A stretch of 64,000 nt of DNA from Acetivibrio alkalicellulosi (GCA_008125075.1 VLTH01000001.1:230981-294980); one strand, 5' to 3'. Shown: positions 26,297-35,935, counted from the stretch's first letter. Translations and numbers: made by a program. The notes: generated by a model not told the origin, from the letters alone.

Positions 26297-28945
26297 ATGA
26301 AAAAATTAGTTATTGGAATATTAGCACATGTAGATGCGGGTAAGACAACATTATCAGAGAGTATACTTTATTTAAGCGGAAAATTAAGAAAACCAGGAAG
26401 AGTGGATAATAAGGACGCTTATTTAGATAACTATGAACTAGAAAGGGCTAGAGGGATTACCATTTTCTCTAAGCAAGCCATATTTGAAATGGGAGGGAAA
26501 CAGTTTTTTTTGATGGATACTCCAGGTCATGTAGATTTTTCTGCTGAAATGGAGAGAACTCTTCAGGTGCTAGATTATGCAATTTTGGTAATAAGCGGTG
26601 CAGATGGAGTTCAGGGACATACAAAAACATTATGGCGTCTCCTTGACATGTATAAGATACCTGCATTTTTATTTGTAAACAAGATGGATCAGAATGGAAC
26701 GGATAAGAATAAGTTAATAAAAGAAATAAAAAAGCAGTTAGATGATAGATGCATTGAATTTGTACAAGTTAATACAGAAGGTTTTTACGATCAACTTGCC
26801 ATGTGTGATGAAATAATGATGGAAGACTATTTAGAAACTGGACATATTGAAACGGATATAATTAATGAAGCTATAAAAGAGAGGAAAGTGTTTCCGACTT
26901 TTTTTGGTTCAGCGTTAAAACTAGAGGGAATTGAGGAGTTTTTGCAGGGGATTTTAAAGTATACTATAATACCTTTCTATCCTGATGAATTTGGAGCCAA
27001 AGTATTTAAGATAACAAGAGATGATCAGGGTAACCGTCTTACTCATATGAAACTTACAGGTGGAAAACTTAAGGTGAGAGATATTTTGACAAATGGCAAC
27101 TGGAAGGAGAAAGTCAATCAAATTCGTATTTACTCAGGACAGCGGTTTGAGGCAGTGAGTGAAATAGATAAAGGCTGTGTATTTGCAGTAACAGGACTTA
27201 GCCAAACTAGGACTGGAGAGGGATTTGGTATAGAAAAATTTTCAAGTGGGCCTGTATTAGAAGCTGTACTACTTTATCAAATCATTCTTCCAGAAGGCTG
27301 TGATCCAAGAGTGATGATTCCTAAGCTTCGACAAATTGAGGAAGAGGAGCCAGAGTTTCGTATTGTCTGGGACGAGGATTTACAGGAAATTCAGGTACAC
27401 ATTATGGGCGAAGTGCAAATTGAAATTTTACAGAGTCTTATAAAAAGTCGTTTTGGTGTTGAGGTGACTTTTGGAACTGGACGTATTGTATACAAAGAGA
27501 CTATTGCTAATGTAGTTGAAGGGGTTGGTCATTTTGAACCCTTGAGACATTATGCGGAGGTTCATCTGTTATTAGAGCCTGGTGATCCTGGAAGTGGTTT
27601 GCAATTTGGAGTAGAATGTAACGAGGAGATACTTGGTAGAAGCTGGCAAAGACTTGTTTTAACTCATTTAGAAGAAAAAGAGCACAAAGGGGTTCTGACA
27701 GGGGCGGCTATTACAGATATGAAAATTACTCTAGTCTCAGGTCGATCACATAATAAACATACAGAAGGCGGTGATTTTAGAGAGGCCACATACCGGGCAG
27801 TCCGTCAGGGGTTAAAGGAAGCAGAGTCCATACTGCTAGAGCCCTACTATAACTTTGAGATGGAAATACCTGAAAAGATGGTAGGAAGAGCTATGACTGA
27901 TATTGAGAAAATGCATGGCACATGCCAAGTATCAAATATAAATGATGAGACAGCAGTTGTTGTTGGGAGTGCCCCAGTTATAAACATGCAGAATTATCAC
28001 AAAGAAATAGTAGCTTATACAAAAGGTCTTGGCAGGCTGTTTACTAGTCTTAAGGGATATGAACCATGTCATAATGCAAAAGAGGTAATAGAACGTATGG
28101 GATATGATTCAGAAAGGGACATGGCAAATCCTACAGGTTCTATATTTTGTGCAAATGGAACAGGCTTTCTTGTAACTTGGGATCAAGTAAAGAACTATAT
28201 GCATGTTTCAAGTTATTTTAAGAAAAAAGAAGACTTAGAATTAGAGGATAAGAATCAAACCCAATACTGGGAAGAAAAGTCAATTAGTTTAGAAGAAATC
28301 GATCAAATTATCAATAAAACTTTCTATGCAAATCAGGGGAGAAAATCTTCATGGAAAAAAAGAAAAACAGCCAGTGAAAGCTATTATAAGCCTGTTAATT
28401 ATATTAGTAAAGAGAAGGAAGCTAAAGATGAGTATCTTCTTGTTGACGGTTATAATATCATATTTGCTTGGCCTGAGCTAATAGAGTTAGCAGATGAGAA
28501 CATGGATAGCGCAAGAATGAAATTGCTTGATTCTCTAAGTAATTATAGGTTGATTAGAAAGTGTCAGGTTATTGTTGTTTTTGATGCATACTGTGTTGAA
28601 GGACATCGTGAAGAAACAATAGAGCATTATGGTATCAAAATGGTTTATACCAGAGAGGCACAAACAGCAGATCAGTATATTGAAAAATTTGCTTATGACA
28701 ACAAGAAAAATTATAATATAACAGTTGCTACCTCTGATGGCTTGCAGCAGATGATTGTAAGGGGGGAGGGTTGCTCTTTATTATCTGCAAGAGAGCTTAA
28801 AGCTGAAATTGTAGAAGCTAATAACAGAATAAAGCAAGCATATGAGGGTATGAATAAAGAAGATCGAAATTATCTAATGGATGCATTGCCAAAAGACACA
28901 AAAAGGCAGATAGAAGACCTTATTAACAAGAAAAATGATAATTAA
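26297..28945 (+). CDS. TetM-like translational GTPase fused to a YacP/Rae1-like NYN ribonuclease domain
   Basis: 882 residues. Residues 1-650 match ribosomal-protection-type GTPases related to EF-G: P-loop AHVDAGKTT, RGITI, DTPGH, NKMD, then EF-G domains II-V. After a linker, residues about 712-870 form a NYN nuclease domain (LLVDGYNIIFAWPEL, VVFDAYCVEG, ATSDGLQQ) like Bacillus YacP/Rae1, which cuts mRNA in the ribosomal A site. The fusion implies a GTPase that enters the A site and a nuclease acting there. It is unlikely to be a plain tetracycline-resistance gene, although it may be labelled so. Start ATG 26297 has only a weak ribosome site (AAGGATTTG). Confidence 0.88.
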   Translation: MKKLVIGILAHVDAGKTTLSESILYLSGKLRKPGRVDNKDAYLDNYELERARGITIFSKQAIFEMGGKQFFLMDTPGHVDFSAEMERTLQVLDYAILVISGADGVQGHTKTLWRLLDMYKIPAFLFVNKMDQNGTDKNKLIKEIKKQLDDRCIEFVQVNTEGFYDQLAMCDEIMMEDYLETGHIETDIINEAIKERKVFPTFFGSALKLEGIEEFLQGILKYTIIPFYPDEFGAKVFKITRDDQGNRLTHMKLTGGKLKVRDILTNGNWKEKVNQIRIYSGQRFEAVSEIDKGCVFAVTGLSQTRTGEGFGIEKFSSGPVLEAVLLYQIILPEGCDPRVMIPKLRQIEEEEPEFRIVWDEDLQEIQVHIMGEVQIEILQSLIKSRFGVEVTFGTGRIVYKETIANVVEGVGHFEPLRHYAEVHLLLEPGDPGSGLQFGVECNEEILGRSWQRLVLTHLEEKEHKGVLTGAAITDMKITLVSGRSHNKHTEGGDFREATYRAVRQGLKEAESILLEPYYNFEMEIPEKMVGRAMTDIEKMHGTCQVSNINDETAVVVGSAPVINMQNYHKEIVAYTKGLGRLFTSLKGYEPCHNAKEVIERMGYDSERDMANPTGSIFCANGTGFLVTWDQVKNYMHVSSYFKKKEDLELEDKNQTQYWEEKSISLEEIDQIINKTFYANQGRKSSWKKRKTASESYYKPVNYISKEKEAKDEYLLVDGYNIIFAWPELIELADENMDSARMKLLDSLSNYRLIRKCQVIVVFDAYCVEGHREETIEHYGIKMVYTREAQTADQYIEKFAYDNKKNYNITVATSDGLQQMIVRGEGCSLLSARELKAEIVEANNRIKQAYEGMNKEDRNYLMDALPKDTKRQIEDLINKKNDN

Positions 28946-28960
28946 AGGTAATGAAAATAT

Positions 28961-29070
28961 AACTTCAACTACAAGTAATTTTACGAGGAAAAAAAAATTT
29001 GTATAAGTTGAAGTAAATAACTTCTTCTTGGCAAGGATTACAAATAAAAAAGCCAAGAGGAGTTATTTAC
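28961..29070. other. Two overlapping, mutually exclusive hairpins
   Basis: ACTTCAACT (28962-28970) can pair with AGTTGAAGT (29006-29014), while GTAAATAACTTCTTCTTGGC (29013-29032) can pair with GCCAAGAGGAGTTATTTAC (29052-29070). The stems share bases 29013-29014. No classic T-run follows on the plus strand, so a terminator role is uncertain. Confidence 0.45.
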
Positions 29071-29156
29071 TGTTAGGTTATGATTCAATAATAATGACAT
29101 TTTATTATACTATAAATATAAGTTTTAAAAACATATAATGTGAGGAGATTTAAATT

Positions 29157-29885
29157 ATGAAAAAAAACATAACAAAGTTAAATATTTTTCTTATTATTAT
29201 AATTATAATAATGTCTTTTATTATATCTAACTGTTGTTTGAAATTTAATGATTACCCCAGTCTTCATATTGAGTTCTGGAATACTGGACTTCATAGCCTA
29301 GTAGATCCTCTTCTTACAGAATATCATTGGACTAAAAACAATAGGGTAAAATCTTTTTATGAACCACAGAGGAAAATAAATAGATACCTTGAAAATGAGG
29401 ATAATATTTTATATATACGTGGTATTGGCATTTTACGTCTTGATTTTTTTGAAAAAAATGTTTATGAAGTAAGTGCTACTATAAATGGTACTGAAGCTGA
29501 TGTAAGACTAACAGATGGAATTTTTTACATTGATTTTGAAGAAACGTCCGGAACTAAACTATTTGAAATAACATCAAGAACATCTTCTTATACTACAGCA
29601 AAATATGTTTTTAGAGCAGAATTTACAGAAGATAAAGAATACAAAGATCTTTTTTATCAAAAACTTCTTGATGAAATCCAAAAACAGTATACTCTTTCTG
29701 AAAATGAAATAATTAATTTAAGTGGATGGGAATCGATTGTGCCATACACTGGGGACACTGGAACTGTATTTAAAATTTCTATGAAAGGTTCTAATTCAAG
29801 TCACAAGGTTTTTGCAGTAGATCAACACACTATGAAAGTTTATGAAAGGGATATTCGTGGACAATATCGTCCTATAAACCAATAA
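29157..29885 (+). CDS. Secreted or membrane-anchored protein of unknown function
   Basis: 242 residues. A strongly hydrophobic N-terminus (residues 9-27, IFLIIIIIIMSFIISNCC) may act as anchor or as a signal with a lipoprotein-type cysteine. The rest alternates beta strands and ends in a helix plus a strand-rich tail (VFAVDQHTMKVYERD). No family recognised. GAGGAG precedes ATG 29157. Single gene with its own spacer. Confidence 0.65.
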   Translation: MKKNITKLNIFLIIIIIIMSFIISNCCLKFNDYPSLHIEFWNTGLHSLVDPLLTEYHWTKNNRVKSFYEPQRKINRYLENEDNILYIRGIGILRLDFFEKNVYEVSATINGTEADVRLTDGIFYIDFEETSGTKLFEITSRTSSYTTAKYVFRAEFTEDKEYKDLFYQKLLDEIQKQYTLSENEIINLSGWESIVPYTGDTGTVFKISMKGSNSSHKVFAVDQHTMKVYERDIRGQYRPINQ

Positions 29886-29975
29886 ATTATCTAAATTATT
29901 TTCTTATAAAGTAAGACATTAAATTATACATATAGAAAGAATTAAAAATCAGTAGTGCAATCTATAGCAATGTTT

Positions 29976-30030
29976 GTAATATTACTTACACTTTTTACAG
30001 GATCTATTGAGCATAAATAATAAGCAGGGG
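29976..30030 (+). repeat. Diverged copy of family D repeat
   Basis: ACTTACACTTTTTACAG, ATCTATTGAGCATAAATAA and TAAGC follow the same order as ACTTCCACTTTTCACAG, CTATTTAGCATCAAATAA, GGC in the copy at 12670. Confidence 0.4.
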
Positions 30031-30056
30031 GCATGGAGCTTATGTTCTATAGTATT

Positions 30057-30412
30057 TTACTTAAAATAATCACTCATTCTTTTACCAGTTTCCATTAATT
30101 CTTCTACGAGCTTTTTAGCTGTATTTGATCTTTCTAAATTTTCCTTACTTATATCTTCGGCAGTTGTTGCGTTACCCGTAGAATTTTTACAAAGAACAGA
30201 TATACTTTATGTACTTTCAAAAAGTACATAATTGTGCTGATAACAAGAGGAATTGTGACTAGTATAATGAAGGTTAAAACATAAGATAAGCTTTTTGATC
30301 CTTTTAAGTATTCCACAATATATCCCAAAATTAAAAATAAGTCTAAAATCCATATAGTTAAGAGAACTGTTTTGTTTGACCTTTTAACTGAATTAATGTT
30401 TACATATTCCAT
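30057..30412 (-). pseudogene. Methyl-accepting chemotaxis protein relic with large internal deletion
   Basis: The 5' part (from ATG 30412) encodes the start of a chemoreceptor: VNINSVKRSNKTVLLTIW, then two to three membrane spans. Near 30180 the sequence jumps, one base out of frame, to the last residues of a chemoreceptor signalling domain (ATTAEDISKENLERSNTAKK..., ending ELMETGKRMSDYFK and stop at 30057-30059). The middle of the gene, over a kilobase in an intact homologue, is missing. The 5' frame itself runs to a stop at 30149 after 87 codons. Confidence 0.7.
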
Positions 30413-30526
30413 ATATTATCAAGTCCTTAAAATTAATATTTTCATATTTATCGGATAAAGATAAATATGAATTAAGAGTTAATTTATTTTTTGTTTTGAA
30501 GTAGTGAAATCAGTGGTATTATTTTA

Positions 30527-30622
30527 GTGAAATTGTTTAGCTAAAGCTAAACATCTGGTCTTTAGGTGAAAACTCAACTCCACCTAATAGATGGTGAAGT
30601 TTTAGAATAAGATAAAATACGC
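30527..30622 (-). repeat. Intergenic repeat family C, copy 4 (inverted)
   Basis: On the minus strand: TATCTTATTCTAAAACTTC, ACCATCTATTAGGTGGAGTT, TTTCACCTAAAGACC, then GTTTAGCTTTAGCTAAAC. Same order as copies at 19762 and 34078. Confidence 0.65.
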
Positions 30623-30681
30623 ATAAATTAATAAGTTTAAACACTAAGGAGTATTTTCAGAATAGAATAGAAGGAGATATT

Positions 30682-32157
30682 ATGAAAGAAGTAAAAGCTT
30701 TAATAGAAACAGGATGGAATTTTGATAATAGTTATGGCCAATTACCAGATTCTTTTTTTACAGTAATTAATCCAACACCTGTATCTTCGCCCAAATTGGT
30801 CATCTTAAATAATTCTTTAGCAGAAGCACTAGGATTAAGTGCAAAGGAGTTACAAAGAGAAGAGGGGCTAGAAGTGCTTTCGGGTAATAGGATTCCAGAG
30901 GGTGCATTGCCCATTGCACAAGCTTATGCTGGTCACCAGTTTGGGCATTTTACCATGTTAGGAGACGGACGGGCATTGCTTATTGGTGAACAAATCACCT
31001 CAAAAGGTGAAAGATTTGACATTCAGTATAAGGGCTCAGGCAAAACACCCTATTCACGTGGGGGAGACGGAAGAGCTGCACTTGGACCAATGCTTAGAGA
31101 GTACATTATTAGCGAAGCAATGCATGCTCTAGGTATCCCAACTACCAGAAGTCTTGGGGTAGTTACAACTGGTGAATCAGTAATCAGGGAGACTAAACTT
31201 GCAGGGGCTGTTTTGACACGTGTAGCCGCCAGTCATATAAGAGTGGGAACTTTTCAATATGTTTCAAGGTGGTGTTCAGTTGAGGAACTAAGGGCTTTGA
31301 CGGATTATACAATAAATCGTCATTTTCCAGAGGTTAGAGATAGTAATAATCCCTATCTTTCATTTCTGCAGGAAGTCATTAGTCGACAAGCTATGCTTAT
31401 TGCTAAGTGGCAGTTGGTAGGATTTATTCATGGAGTTATGAATACTGATAACATGACCATAAGTGGAGAAACAATTGATTATGGCCCTTGTGCTTTTATG
31501 GACACTTATGATCCTGCCACAGTATTTAGTTCTATTGATACCTATGGACGTTATGCCTATGGCAACCAACCTGGTATTGCTGGTTGGAATTTAGCACGAT
31601 TTGCTGAAACCCTATTGCCACTGCTCCACGAAAATCAGGAGCAAGCTGTCAAACTAGCTCAGGATAAAATTTCAGGTTTTTCAGAGTTATATCACTTAAA
31701 TTGGTTTGAAGGAATGAGAGCAAAACTAGGTATATCTAATAAGGAACCAGAGGATGAAGCTCTTATTGAAGAACTTTTGCGAGTAATGCAAAAATATAAC
31801 GCAGACTATACTAATACCTTCCGAGCATTGACATATGAAATGACAGAAGAGATGAATTTGATTGAAACCGAGGAATTTGTTCAATGGAGTGAGAAGTGGA
31901 GGTCTAGATTAGAAAGGCAGGAGCATCAAGAAGGCATAATTAAGCATTTAATGCAAAATAGTAATCCTACAGTAATTCCTCGTAATCATCGTGTAGAAGA
32001 GGCATTAGAAGCTGCGGCAAAACATGGAGACTATAGTGTTATGGAACAACTTCTTGAGGCTTTGAACAATCCATATATTCATTTAACCAAATACGATGAG
32101 TACGCTGTGCCGCCTGCTCCATCATCCTGTCCTTATAGGACATTTTGTGGTACCTAA
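30682..32157 (+). CDS. selO: SelO-family protein adenylyltransferase (YdiU)
   Basis: 491 residues, full bacterial length. Pseudokinase-fold enzyme that transfers AMP from ATP to hydroxyl groups of proteins and is tied to oxidative stress. Family motifs are [46 protein letters not shown] (catalytic region) and DYGPCAFMD; the C-terminus ends CPYRTFCGT, where animal SelO has selenocysteine. GAAGGAGA precedes ATG 30682. Single gene with its own terminator. Confidence 0.95.
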   Translation: MKEVKALIETGWNFDNSYGQLPDSFFTVINPTPVSSPKLVILNNSLAEALGLSAKELQREEGLEVLSGNRIPEGALPIAQAYAGHQFGHFTMLGDGRALLIGEQITSKGERFDIQYKGSGKTPYSRGGDGRAALGPMLREYIISEAMHALGIPTTRSLGVVTTGESVIRETKLAGAVLTRVAASHIRVGTFQYVSRWCSVEELRALTDYTINRHFPEVRDSNNPYLSFLQEVISRQAMLIAKWQLVGFIHGVMNTDNMTISGETIDYGPCAFMDTYDPATVFSSIDTYGRYAYGNQPGIAGWNLARFAETLLPLLHENQEQAVKLAQDKISGFSELYHLNWFEGMRAKLGISNKEPEDEALIEELLRVMQKYNADYTNTFRALTYEMTEEMNLIETEEFVQWSEKWRSRLERQEHQEGIIKHLMQNSNPTVIPRNHRVEEALEAAAKHGDYSVMEQLLEALNNPYIHLTKYDEYAVPPAPSSCPYRTFCGT

Positions 32158-32219
32158 CATAAATAATAGACATTAGTGAGAAAAAAACTCTCTAATATAG
32201 CTCATATAAATTCAAAATA

Positions 32220-32248
32220 GAAGGGGCTACTACAGCCCCTTCTATTTT
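32220..32248 (+). terminator. Rho-independent terminator of selO
   Basis: GAAGGGGCT-ACTAC-AGCCCCTTC followed by TATTTT. Located between convergent genes. Confidence 0.8.
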
Positions 32249-32316
32249 AATCTGTGTCCCCAACCTTTAGAGGGTGTGGAACATTTTTAGCTTCGTTATT
32301 TATAATGTCCTTTTTA

Positions 32317-33702
32317 TTAACCTTCAGCAGGAAAACGATCTATGATTTCTAATATATATCTTCTAAGTAAAATAACATCACTAGAATCAATTCTACCATC
32401 CCCATTTAAATCAGCAGCATCTATATTTGGCAAGGAAGTTGTAACTTGTAAAACGTATCTTCTAAGTAATATGTAGTCAGTTGAATTTATAACTCCATCT
32501 CCATTTAAGTCACCATATTTTATACTTGGCTGAGGTGGTTGAGTTGGAGTTGAACCTCCAGCTGAGAAGGTAAACCAGTCAATATTAACAGGTCCTGTAA
32601 ACCTTAGCACAACATTATGTACTCCTGTAACTTGACTAATAGTTGTTGATAATTGTGTATAATCATCCCATCCACCTGTTGATGGAACTTGTAAAGTACC
32701 TAAAAGGGTTCCTGTAGCACTGTTTAATCTTATTTCAATATCAGTAGCAGTTTCTACGTCAGATGCTACTAAAGCAGTAAATCTAGTAGCTCCATTTCCG
32801 AAGTCAATATTGTTAAATGTTAATGTGTCACCATTTCCAATATATCCAATACCGCTACCACCATTAACTGTGCCTATTTCCTCTATAGTTGAAGAATTCA
32901 TGGAGTTATACTCTTCAGCTTGAATTTCTGTGAAAGCACTTCTAGAATCAGGACCAGTACCTGGAGCTGAAGTTTGTGGTGGCGCGCTTGGTGGAGTTGT
33001 TGGAGTTGAACCTCCAATAGTTAGTACATTAGTATGAACATCAGCACTACCACTACTTTGATATCCCTCTATTGTAAGTGCCACTTCATACATTTTTCCC
33101 ATAGGCATGCCCATGCTTTCCCATGCATTAAAGTGTTGACTAACAGATATAATACCGCTTGTTTTCTTTTGAGTTCTTACACTCCAATACTGTTGGAAAG
33201 TCGCAGTACCTTTGATTGAAGGCTGTTGAGTTCTAGTAGTCTCATATATATCATATGTACCTCCATCAACAGTAATTCTACCCTTTGATGTTGCTCCAGG
33301 TGGTCTCCAACTGCCCCAACTATCAACGATGTAATATTCAACCAATGGATCTACTGTCCACCCATAAACGCACAAATATGAATTACCGTTTGGATTGTAG
33401 TCCACACCGTATTCTACTGTTATATTTCCAATTTGCTGGTGTGTTTGGGTTTCATTGAATTTTCGGCCTTTGCGGAACAATATGTTATTAATATTACTCC
33501 ACTCACAACTAAATGCACCTTCAGGATTAAGGGTCATAGTCCCTGTTCCATTATCCACCCAGAATTCATAGTCGTAGCCTCCATGGGTGCCAATTGAGTT
33601 TCTGGTAACAGTTTGTGCATGTACATTTGCTGTAAACAATGCTGTAAACAAGATGGTAGAACACATAAAAACTGAAAAAATTGTCATCAGTTTTTGCTTC
33701 AT
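32317..33702 (-). CDS. Cellulosomal GH11 endo-xylanase with CBM6 and type I dockerin
   Basis: 461 residues. Signal peptide (1-29, ending NVHA-Q), GH11 catalytic domain (about 35-235; catalytic glutamates in [10 protein letters not shown] and [14 protein letters not shown]), a Pro/Ser/Thr linker, CBM6 (about 265-390, [12 protein letters not shown] to VNIDWFTFS) and a C-terminal dockerin with two calcium loops [12 protein letters not shown] and [12 protein letters not shown], each followed by LLRRYxL. It cuts xylan and docks to cohesins of a scaffoldin. The ATG at 33702 is used because GGAGGAG precedes it; the frame extends upstream without a ribosome site. Confidence 0.96.
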   Translation of the reverse strand: MKQKLMTIFSVFMCSTILFTALFTANVHAQTVTRNSIGTHGGYDYEFWVDNGTGTMTLNPEGAFSCEWSNINNILFRKGRKFNETQTHQQIGNITVEYGVDYNPNGNSYLCVYGWTVDPLVEYYIVDSWGSWRPPGATSKGRITVDGGTYDIYETTRTQQPSIKGTATFQQYWSVRTQKKTSGIISVSQHFNAWESMGMPMGKMYEVALTIEGYQSSGSADVHTNVLTIGGSTPTTPPSAPPQTSAPGTGPDSRSAFTEIQAEEYNSMNSSTIEEIGTVNGGSGIGYIGNGDTLTFNNIDFGNGATRFTALVASDVETATDIEIRLNSATGTLLGTLQVPSTGGWDDYTQLSTTISQVTGVHNVVLRFTGPVNIDWFTFSAGGSTPTQPPQPSIKYGDLNGDGVINSTDYILLRRYVLQVTTSLPNIDAADLNGDGRIDSSDVILLRRYILEIIDRFPAEG

Positions 33703-33835
33703 TATACACTCCTCCTTATTTTTAAAATTTATATTAATAATATAATATAAACAAATTAGGCTTAAAAAACTTATATCATCTTTTATTATAACATATTTAT
33801 TCGACATTTTAACTTAAAATTTTACAAAGGGTTCA

Positions 33836-33883
33836 TCTACAGGCTCTAGACTGAGTAACTTAAGTTTCTGAAATATTTTCCCT
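33836..33883 (+). repeat. Intergenic repeat family A, copy 3
   Basis: CTACAGG, CTCTAGACTG, AACTTAAGTTTCTG and AAATATTTTCC in family order. Confidence 0.6.
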
Positions 33884-34077
33884 CGCATTCACTAAATACA
33901 CGTGATGGTGGTTATTCATTTGACAAAAGTTTAGATTAAAAAGGACTAGGATACAAGGAGGAAAAAACCTTCTAAAGATTGATAAACTTATTTTTATAGT
34001 CTAAATAATCATGTGCCATGTAATTTGATTTAGTAATTACATGGCACAAGTGAATAAATGCAATACTTGAGAAGTTG

Positions 34078-34175
34078 ATCTTATTCTAAGACATTACCTT
34101 CTATAATCTTCAAGGGGAGTAAAGTCTCCAACTAAGCCATCGAGGTTTAGCTTTTGCTAAACCAGTTCACTAAAT
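34078..34175 (+). repeat. Intergenic repeat family C, copy 5
   Basis: TTATTCTAAGAC, TTACCTTCTATAATCTTCA, GAGTAAAGTCTCCAACT and the end palindrome GGTTTAGCTTTTGCTAAACC plus AGTTCAC. It directly follows the end of mgsA on the minus strand. Confidence 0.65.
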
Positions 34176-34181
34176 TACTCA

Positions 34182-34655
34182 CTAAAACTCAGTCAATCTA
34201 CTATGTATCACCTTATTATAATTGATTACTTTTCTTTCATACTCTTCATTCATATATTTTGAAGTAATAAGAAAATCAGCAGTAACTCGATTGGTAGCTA
34301 AGGGAATATCATAAACTGCACATATTCTAAGTAGAGCTTTTACATCTGGATCATGTGGTTGTGAAGCTAAGGGATCCCAAAAGAATATTGCAAAATCAAT
34401 ATTACCTTCTACAATTCGTGAGCCAATCTGTAAATCCCCCCCTAGAGGACCACTGTTATAGGCTTTTACTGGAAGCCCAATCTTGTCCACAATTAATCGG
34501 GCAGTAGTTCCTGTTCCACTTAGAAAATGATTTTTTAAAATATCCTTATTCTTATCAACCCATTCTATCAACTGTTGCTTTTTTGTATCATGTGCAATTA
34601 AACAAATATGCTTTTGCTTTGATACGGTAAAATTAATATAATCATCCTGAATCAT
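34182..34655 (-). CDS. mgsA: Methylglyoxal synthase
   Basis: 157 residues. Converts dihydroxyacetone phosphate to methylglyoxal and phosphate, a bypass when phosphate is short. Family motifs: IAHDTKKQQLIEW, GTGTTARLI, SGPLGGDLQIGS and FWDPLASQPHDPDVKALLR, with the catalytic Asp in GGD and the phosphate-binding Ser/Gly loop. GAAAGGAAG precedes ATG 34655. Single gene. Confidence 0.95.
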   Translation of the reverse strand: MIQDDYINFTVSKQKHICLIAHDTKKQQLIEWVDKNKDILKNHFLSGTGTTARLIVDKIGLPVKAYNSGPLGGDLQIGSRIVEGNIDFAIFFWDPLASQPHDPDVKALLRICAVYDIPLATNRVTADFLITSKYMNEEYERKVINYNKVIHSRLTEF

Positions 34656-34865
34656 TTTTACTTCCTTTCTTTTAAAAAATTATTTCTACAGTTAAAAATT
34701 ATTACGCTAATACAATAATATAAAATTAAGTGTGTGTATTGCAAGTAGTTCACATAAAGTTTTTTGTTCTAATGTTAATTTAAGTAGATTATAAATTTGG
34801 TTACATAAATTATAACCAACAAATAAATACCACCATATTGTTAATATTAAAAGACTTATTTTAAA

Positions 34866-34966
34866 AAAAATTTATCTTATTCTAAGACTCCACATTCTAG
34901 TAAGGCGGGTTACTATTACAATCATCAGGTGGAGTTGAGACTTTAGATGAGGTCTTAGAACAAAAT
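34866..34966 (+). repeat. Intergenic repeat family C, copy 6 (diverged)
   Basis: TCTTATTCTAAGACTCCAC, TTCTAGTAAGG, ATCATCAGGTGGAGTTGAG, closing with GAGGTCTTAGAACAAAAT, so TTCTAAGAC and GTCTTAGAA can pair over the whole element. Lies in the 392-base gap 34656-35047, which holds no gene. Confidence 0.55.
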
Positions 34967-35008
34967 GAATGCCCTCAAACTTGAGCAGATTTTATAAGAA
35001 AATATGAT

Positions 35009-35038
35009 CCTTAACCCTATAATTTCATAGGGTTAAGG
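35009..35038 (-). terminator. Hairpin, probable terminator of the small minus-strand gene
   Basis: CCTTAACCCTAT and ATAGGGTTAAGG form a perfect 12-bp stem with a 6-base loop just past the stop at 35048; on the minus strand a moderately T-rich tract follows. Confidence 0.65.
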
Positions 35039-35047
35039 TAAGGCAGA

Positions 35048-35263
35048 TTATTTAGAATTTTGCCATGAACCATCTTGGTTGCATATTGTCTTAGAATCAC
35101 CTATGTCTTCTATTACTGAACCGACGGCATGTCTTTGATTATTATAAACACAAAAGGGATCTTTATCAGCATTTCCAACAGCGTTTTTAGAAACTTTTTT
35201 CACATCATCAGGTGGTGAAATACGATTTATAAAAAGCTCATCTCTTTTTTTATTGTTATGCAT
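35048..35263 (-). CDS. Small hydrophilic protein of unknown function
   Basis: 71 residues from ATG 35263, with AAAGGA nine bases upstream. N-terminal half polar and charged (RISPPDDVKKVSKNAVG); C-terminal half FCVYNNQRHAVGSVIEDIG... CNQDGSW looks like a small two-cysteine beta fold, similar in style to uncharacterised secretion-independent small Cys proteins. No function known. Confidence 0.6.
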   Translation of the reverse strand: MHNNKKRDELFINRISPPDDVKKVSKNAVGNADKDPFCVYNNQRHAVGSVIEDIGDSKTICNQDGSWQNSK

Positions 35264-35379
35264 AAGGTTCAATCCTTTCATAGTTCTATTTTCTAAATAA
35301 TTAGCCTAGTAAAAGCATGCGTAGAAATTTATGAAATATTCAAAGATTAATTTTATCCATATTGTATAAGCTAAATATA

Positions 35380-35580
35380 CTATATTAAGGCATTATTTTT
35401 TTGTACATAATACTTAAGTATGCCAAATAGCTCTTTAAGATTTTTATAACCTCTTGGGATATCAATTATATCAAAGATTGGACAAGACAACTTAAGATTT
35501 TTATTAATTATCCTGACAATACCCTTGCCCCATATTAGACAAGGGATTGTCTTTAATATTATTTTAAGTTCGATTATCAA
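35380..35580 (-). CDS. Doubtful 66-codon frame downstream of the small membrane protein
   Basis: The frame begins at ATG 35580, overlapping the end of the preceding 54-residue gene, has no ribosome site and encodes a hydrophobic-basic peptide (…RGYKNLKELFGILKYYV). It may be a relic or a coupled small gene; low support. Confidence 0.3.
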   Translation of the reverse strand: MIIELKIILKTIPCLIWGKGIVRIINKNLKLSCPIFDIIDIPRGYKNLKELFGILKYYVQKNNALI

Positions 35581-35728
35581 TAAGGTCTATTGCTCCAAGG
35601 ACAATATGTGCAAGACCAAATCCTGCTATGCCCCATGCAAGTTTAGATGTCTTAGGCTTTAGTGATAAACCTGTGGCTGTTACTATAGTTCCGAGAACGG
35701 TTGGTATCATTCCTTCGCGAATTTTCAT
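35564..35728 (-). CDS. 54-residue predicted membrane protein
   Basis: ATG 35728 follows an excellent AAAGGAGGTTG ribosome site. The peptide begins MKIREGMIPTVLGTIVTATG and has two weakly hydrophobic segments (7-20 and 32-47, AWGIAGFGLAHIVLGAIDL) with a Gly-rich pattern. Similar small peptides are seen in other Clostridia without assigned function. The strong ribosome site makes it a likely real gene. Confidence 0.65.
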   Translation of the reverse strand: MKIREGMIPTVLGTIVTATGLSLKPKTSKLAWGIAGFGLAHIVLGAIDLIDNRT

Positions 35729-35935
35729 AAACAACCTCCTTTTTTTATTGATATCAAAATTAGTTTGTGCATTTTACATGTTTTGATGTTATGGAAAATA
35801 TGGTGCTAAACTTTGAAAATAAAAAATATAAATTGAAGAAATAAATTTTCAAATCTCGTTTAAATACCATATTTTGTGGGTAGTTATATTTTAAAATCAC
35901 AGGGCAAATATTATAGTAAAAAGGAGTATAAAAAA

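Noticed and set aside
26297-28945. Plain tetracycline-resistance gene
   Set aside because: The C-terminal NYN nuclease domain and chromosomal context argue for a translation-quality role; resistance cannot be claimed from similarity.
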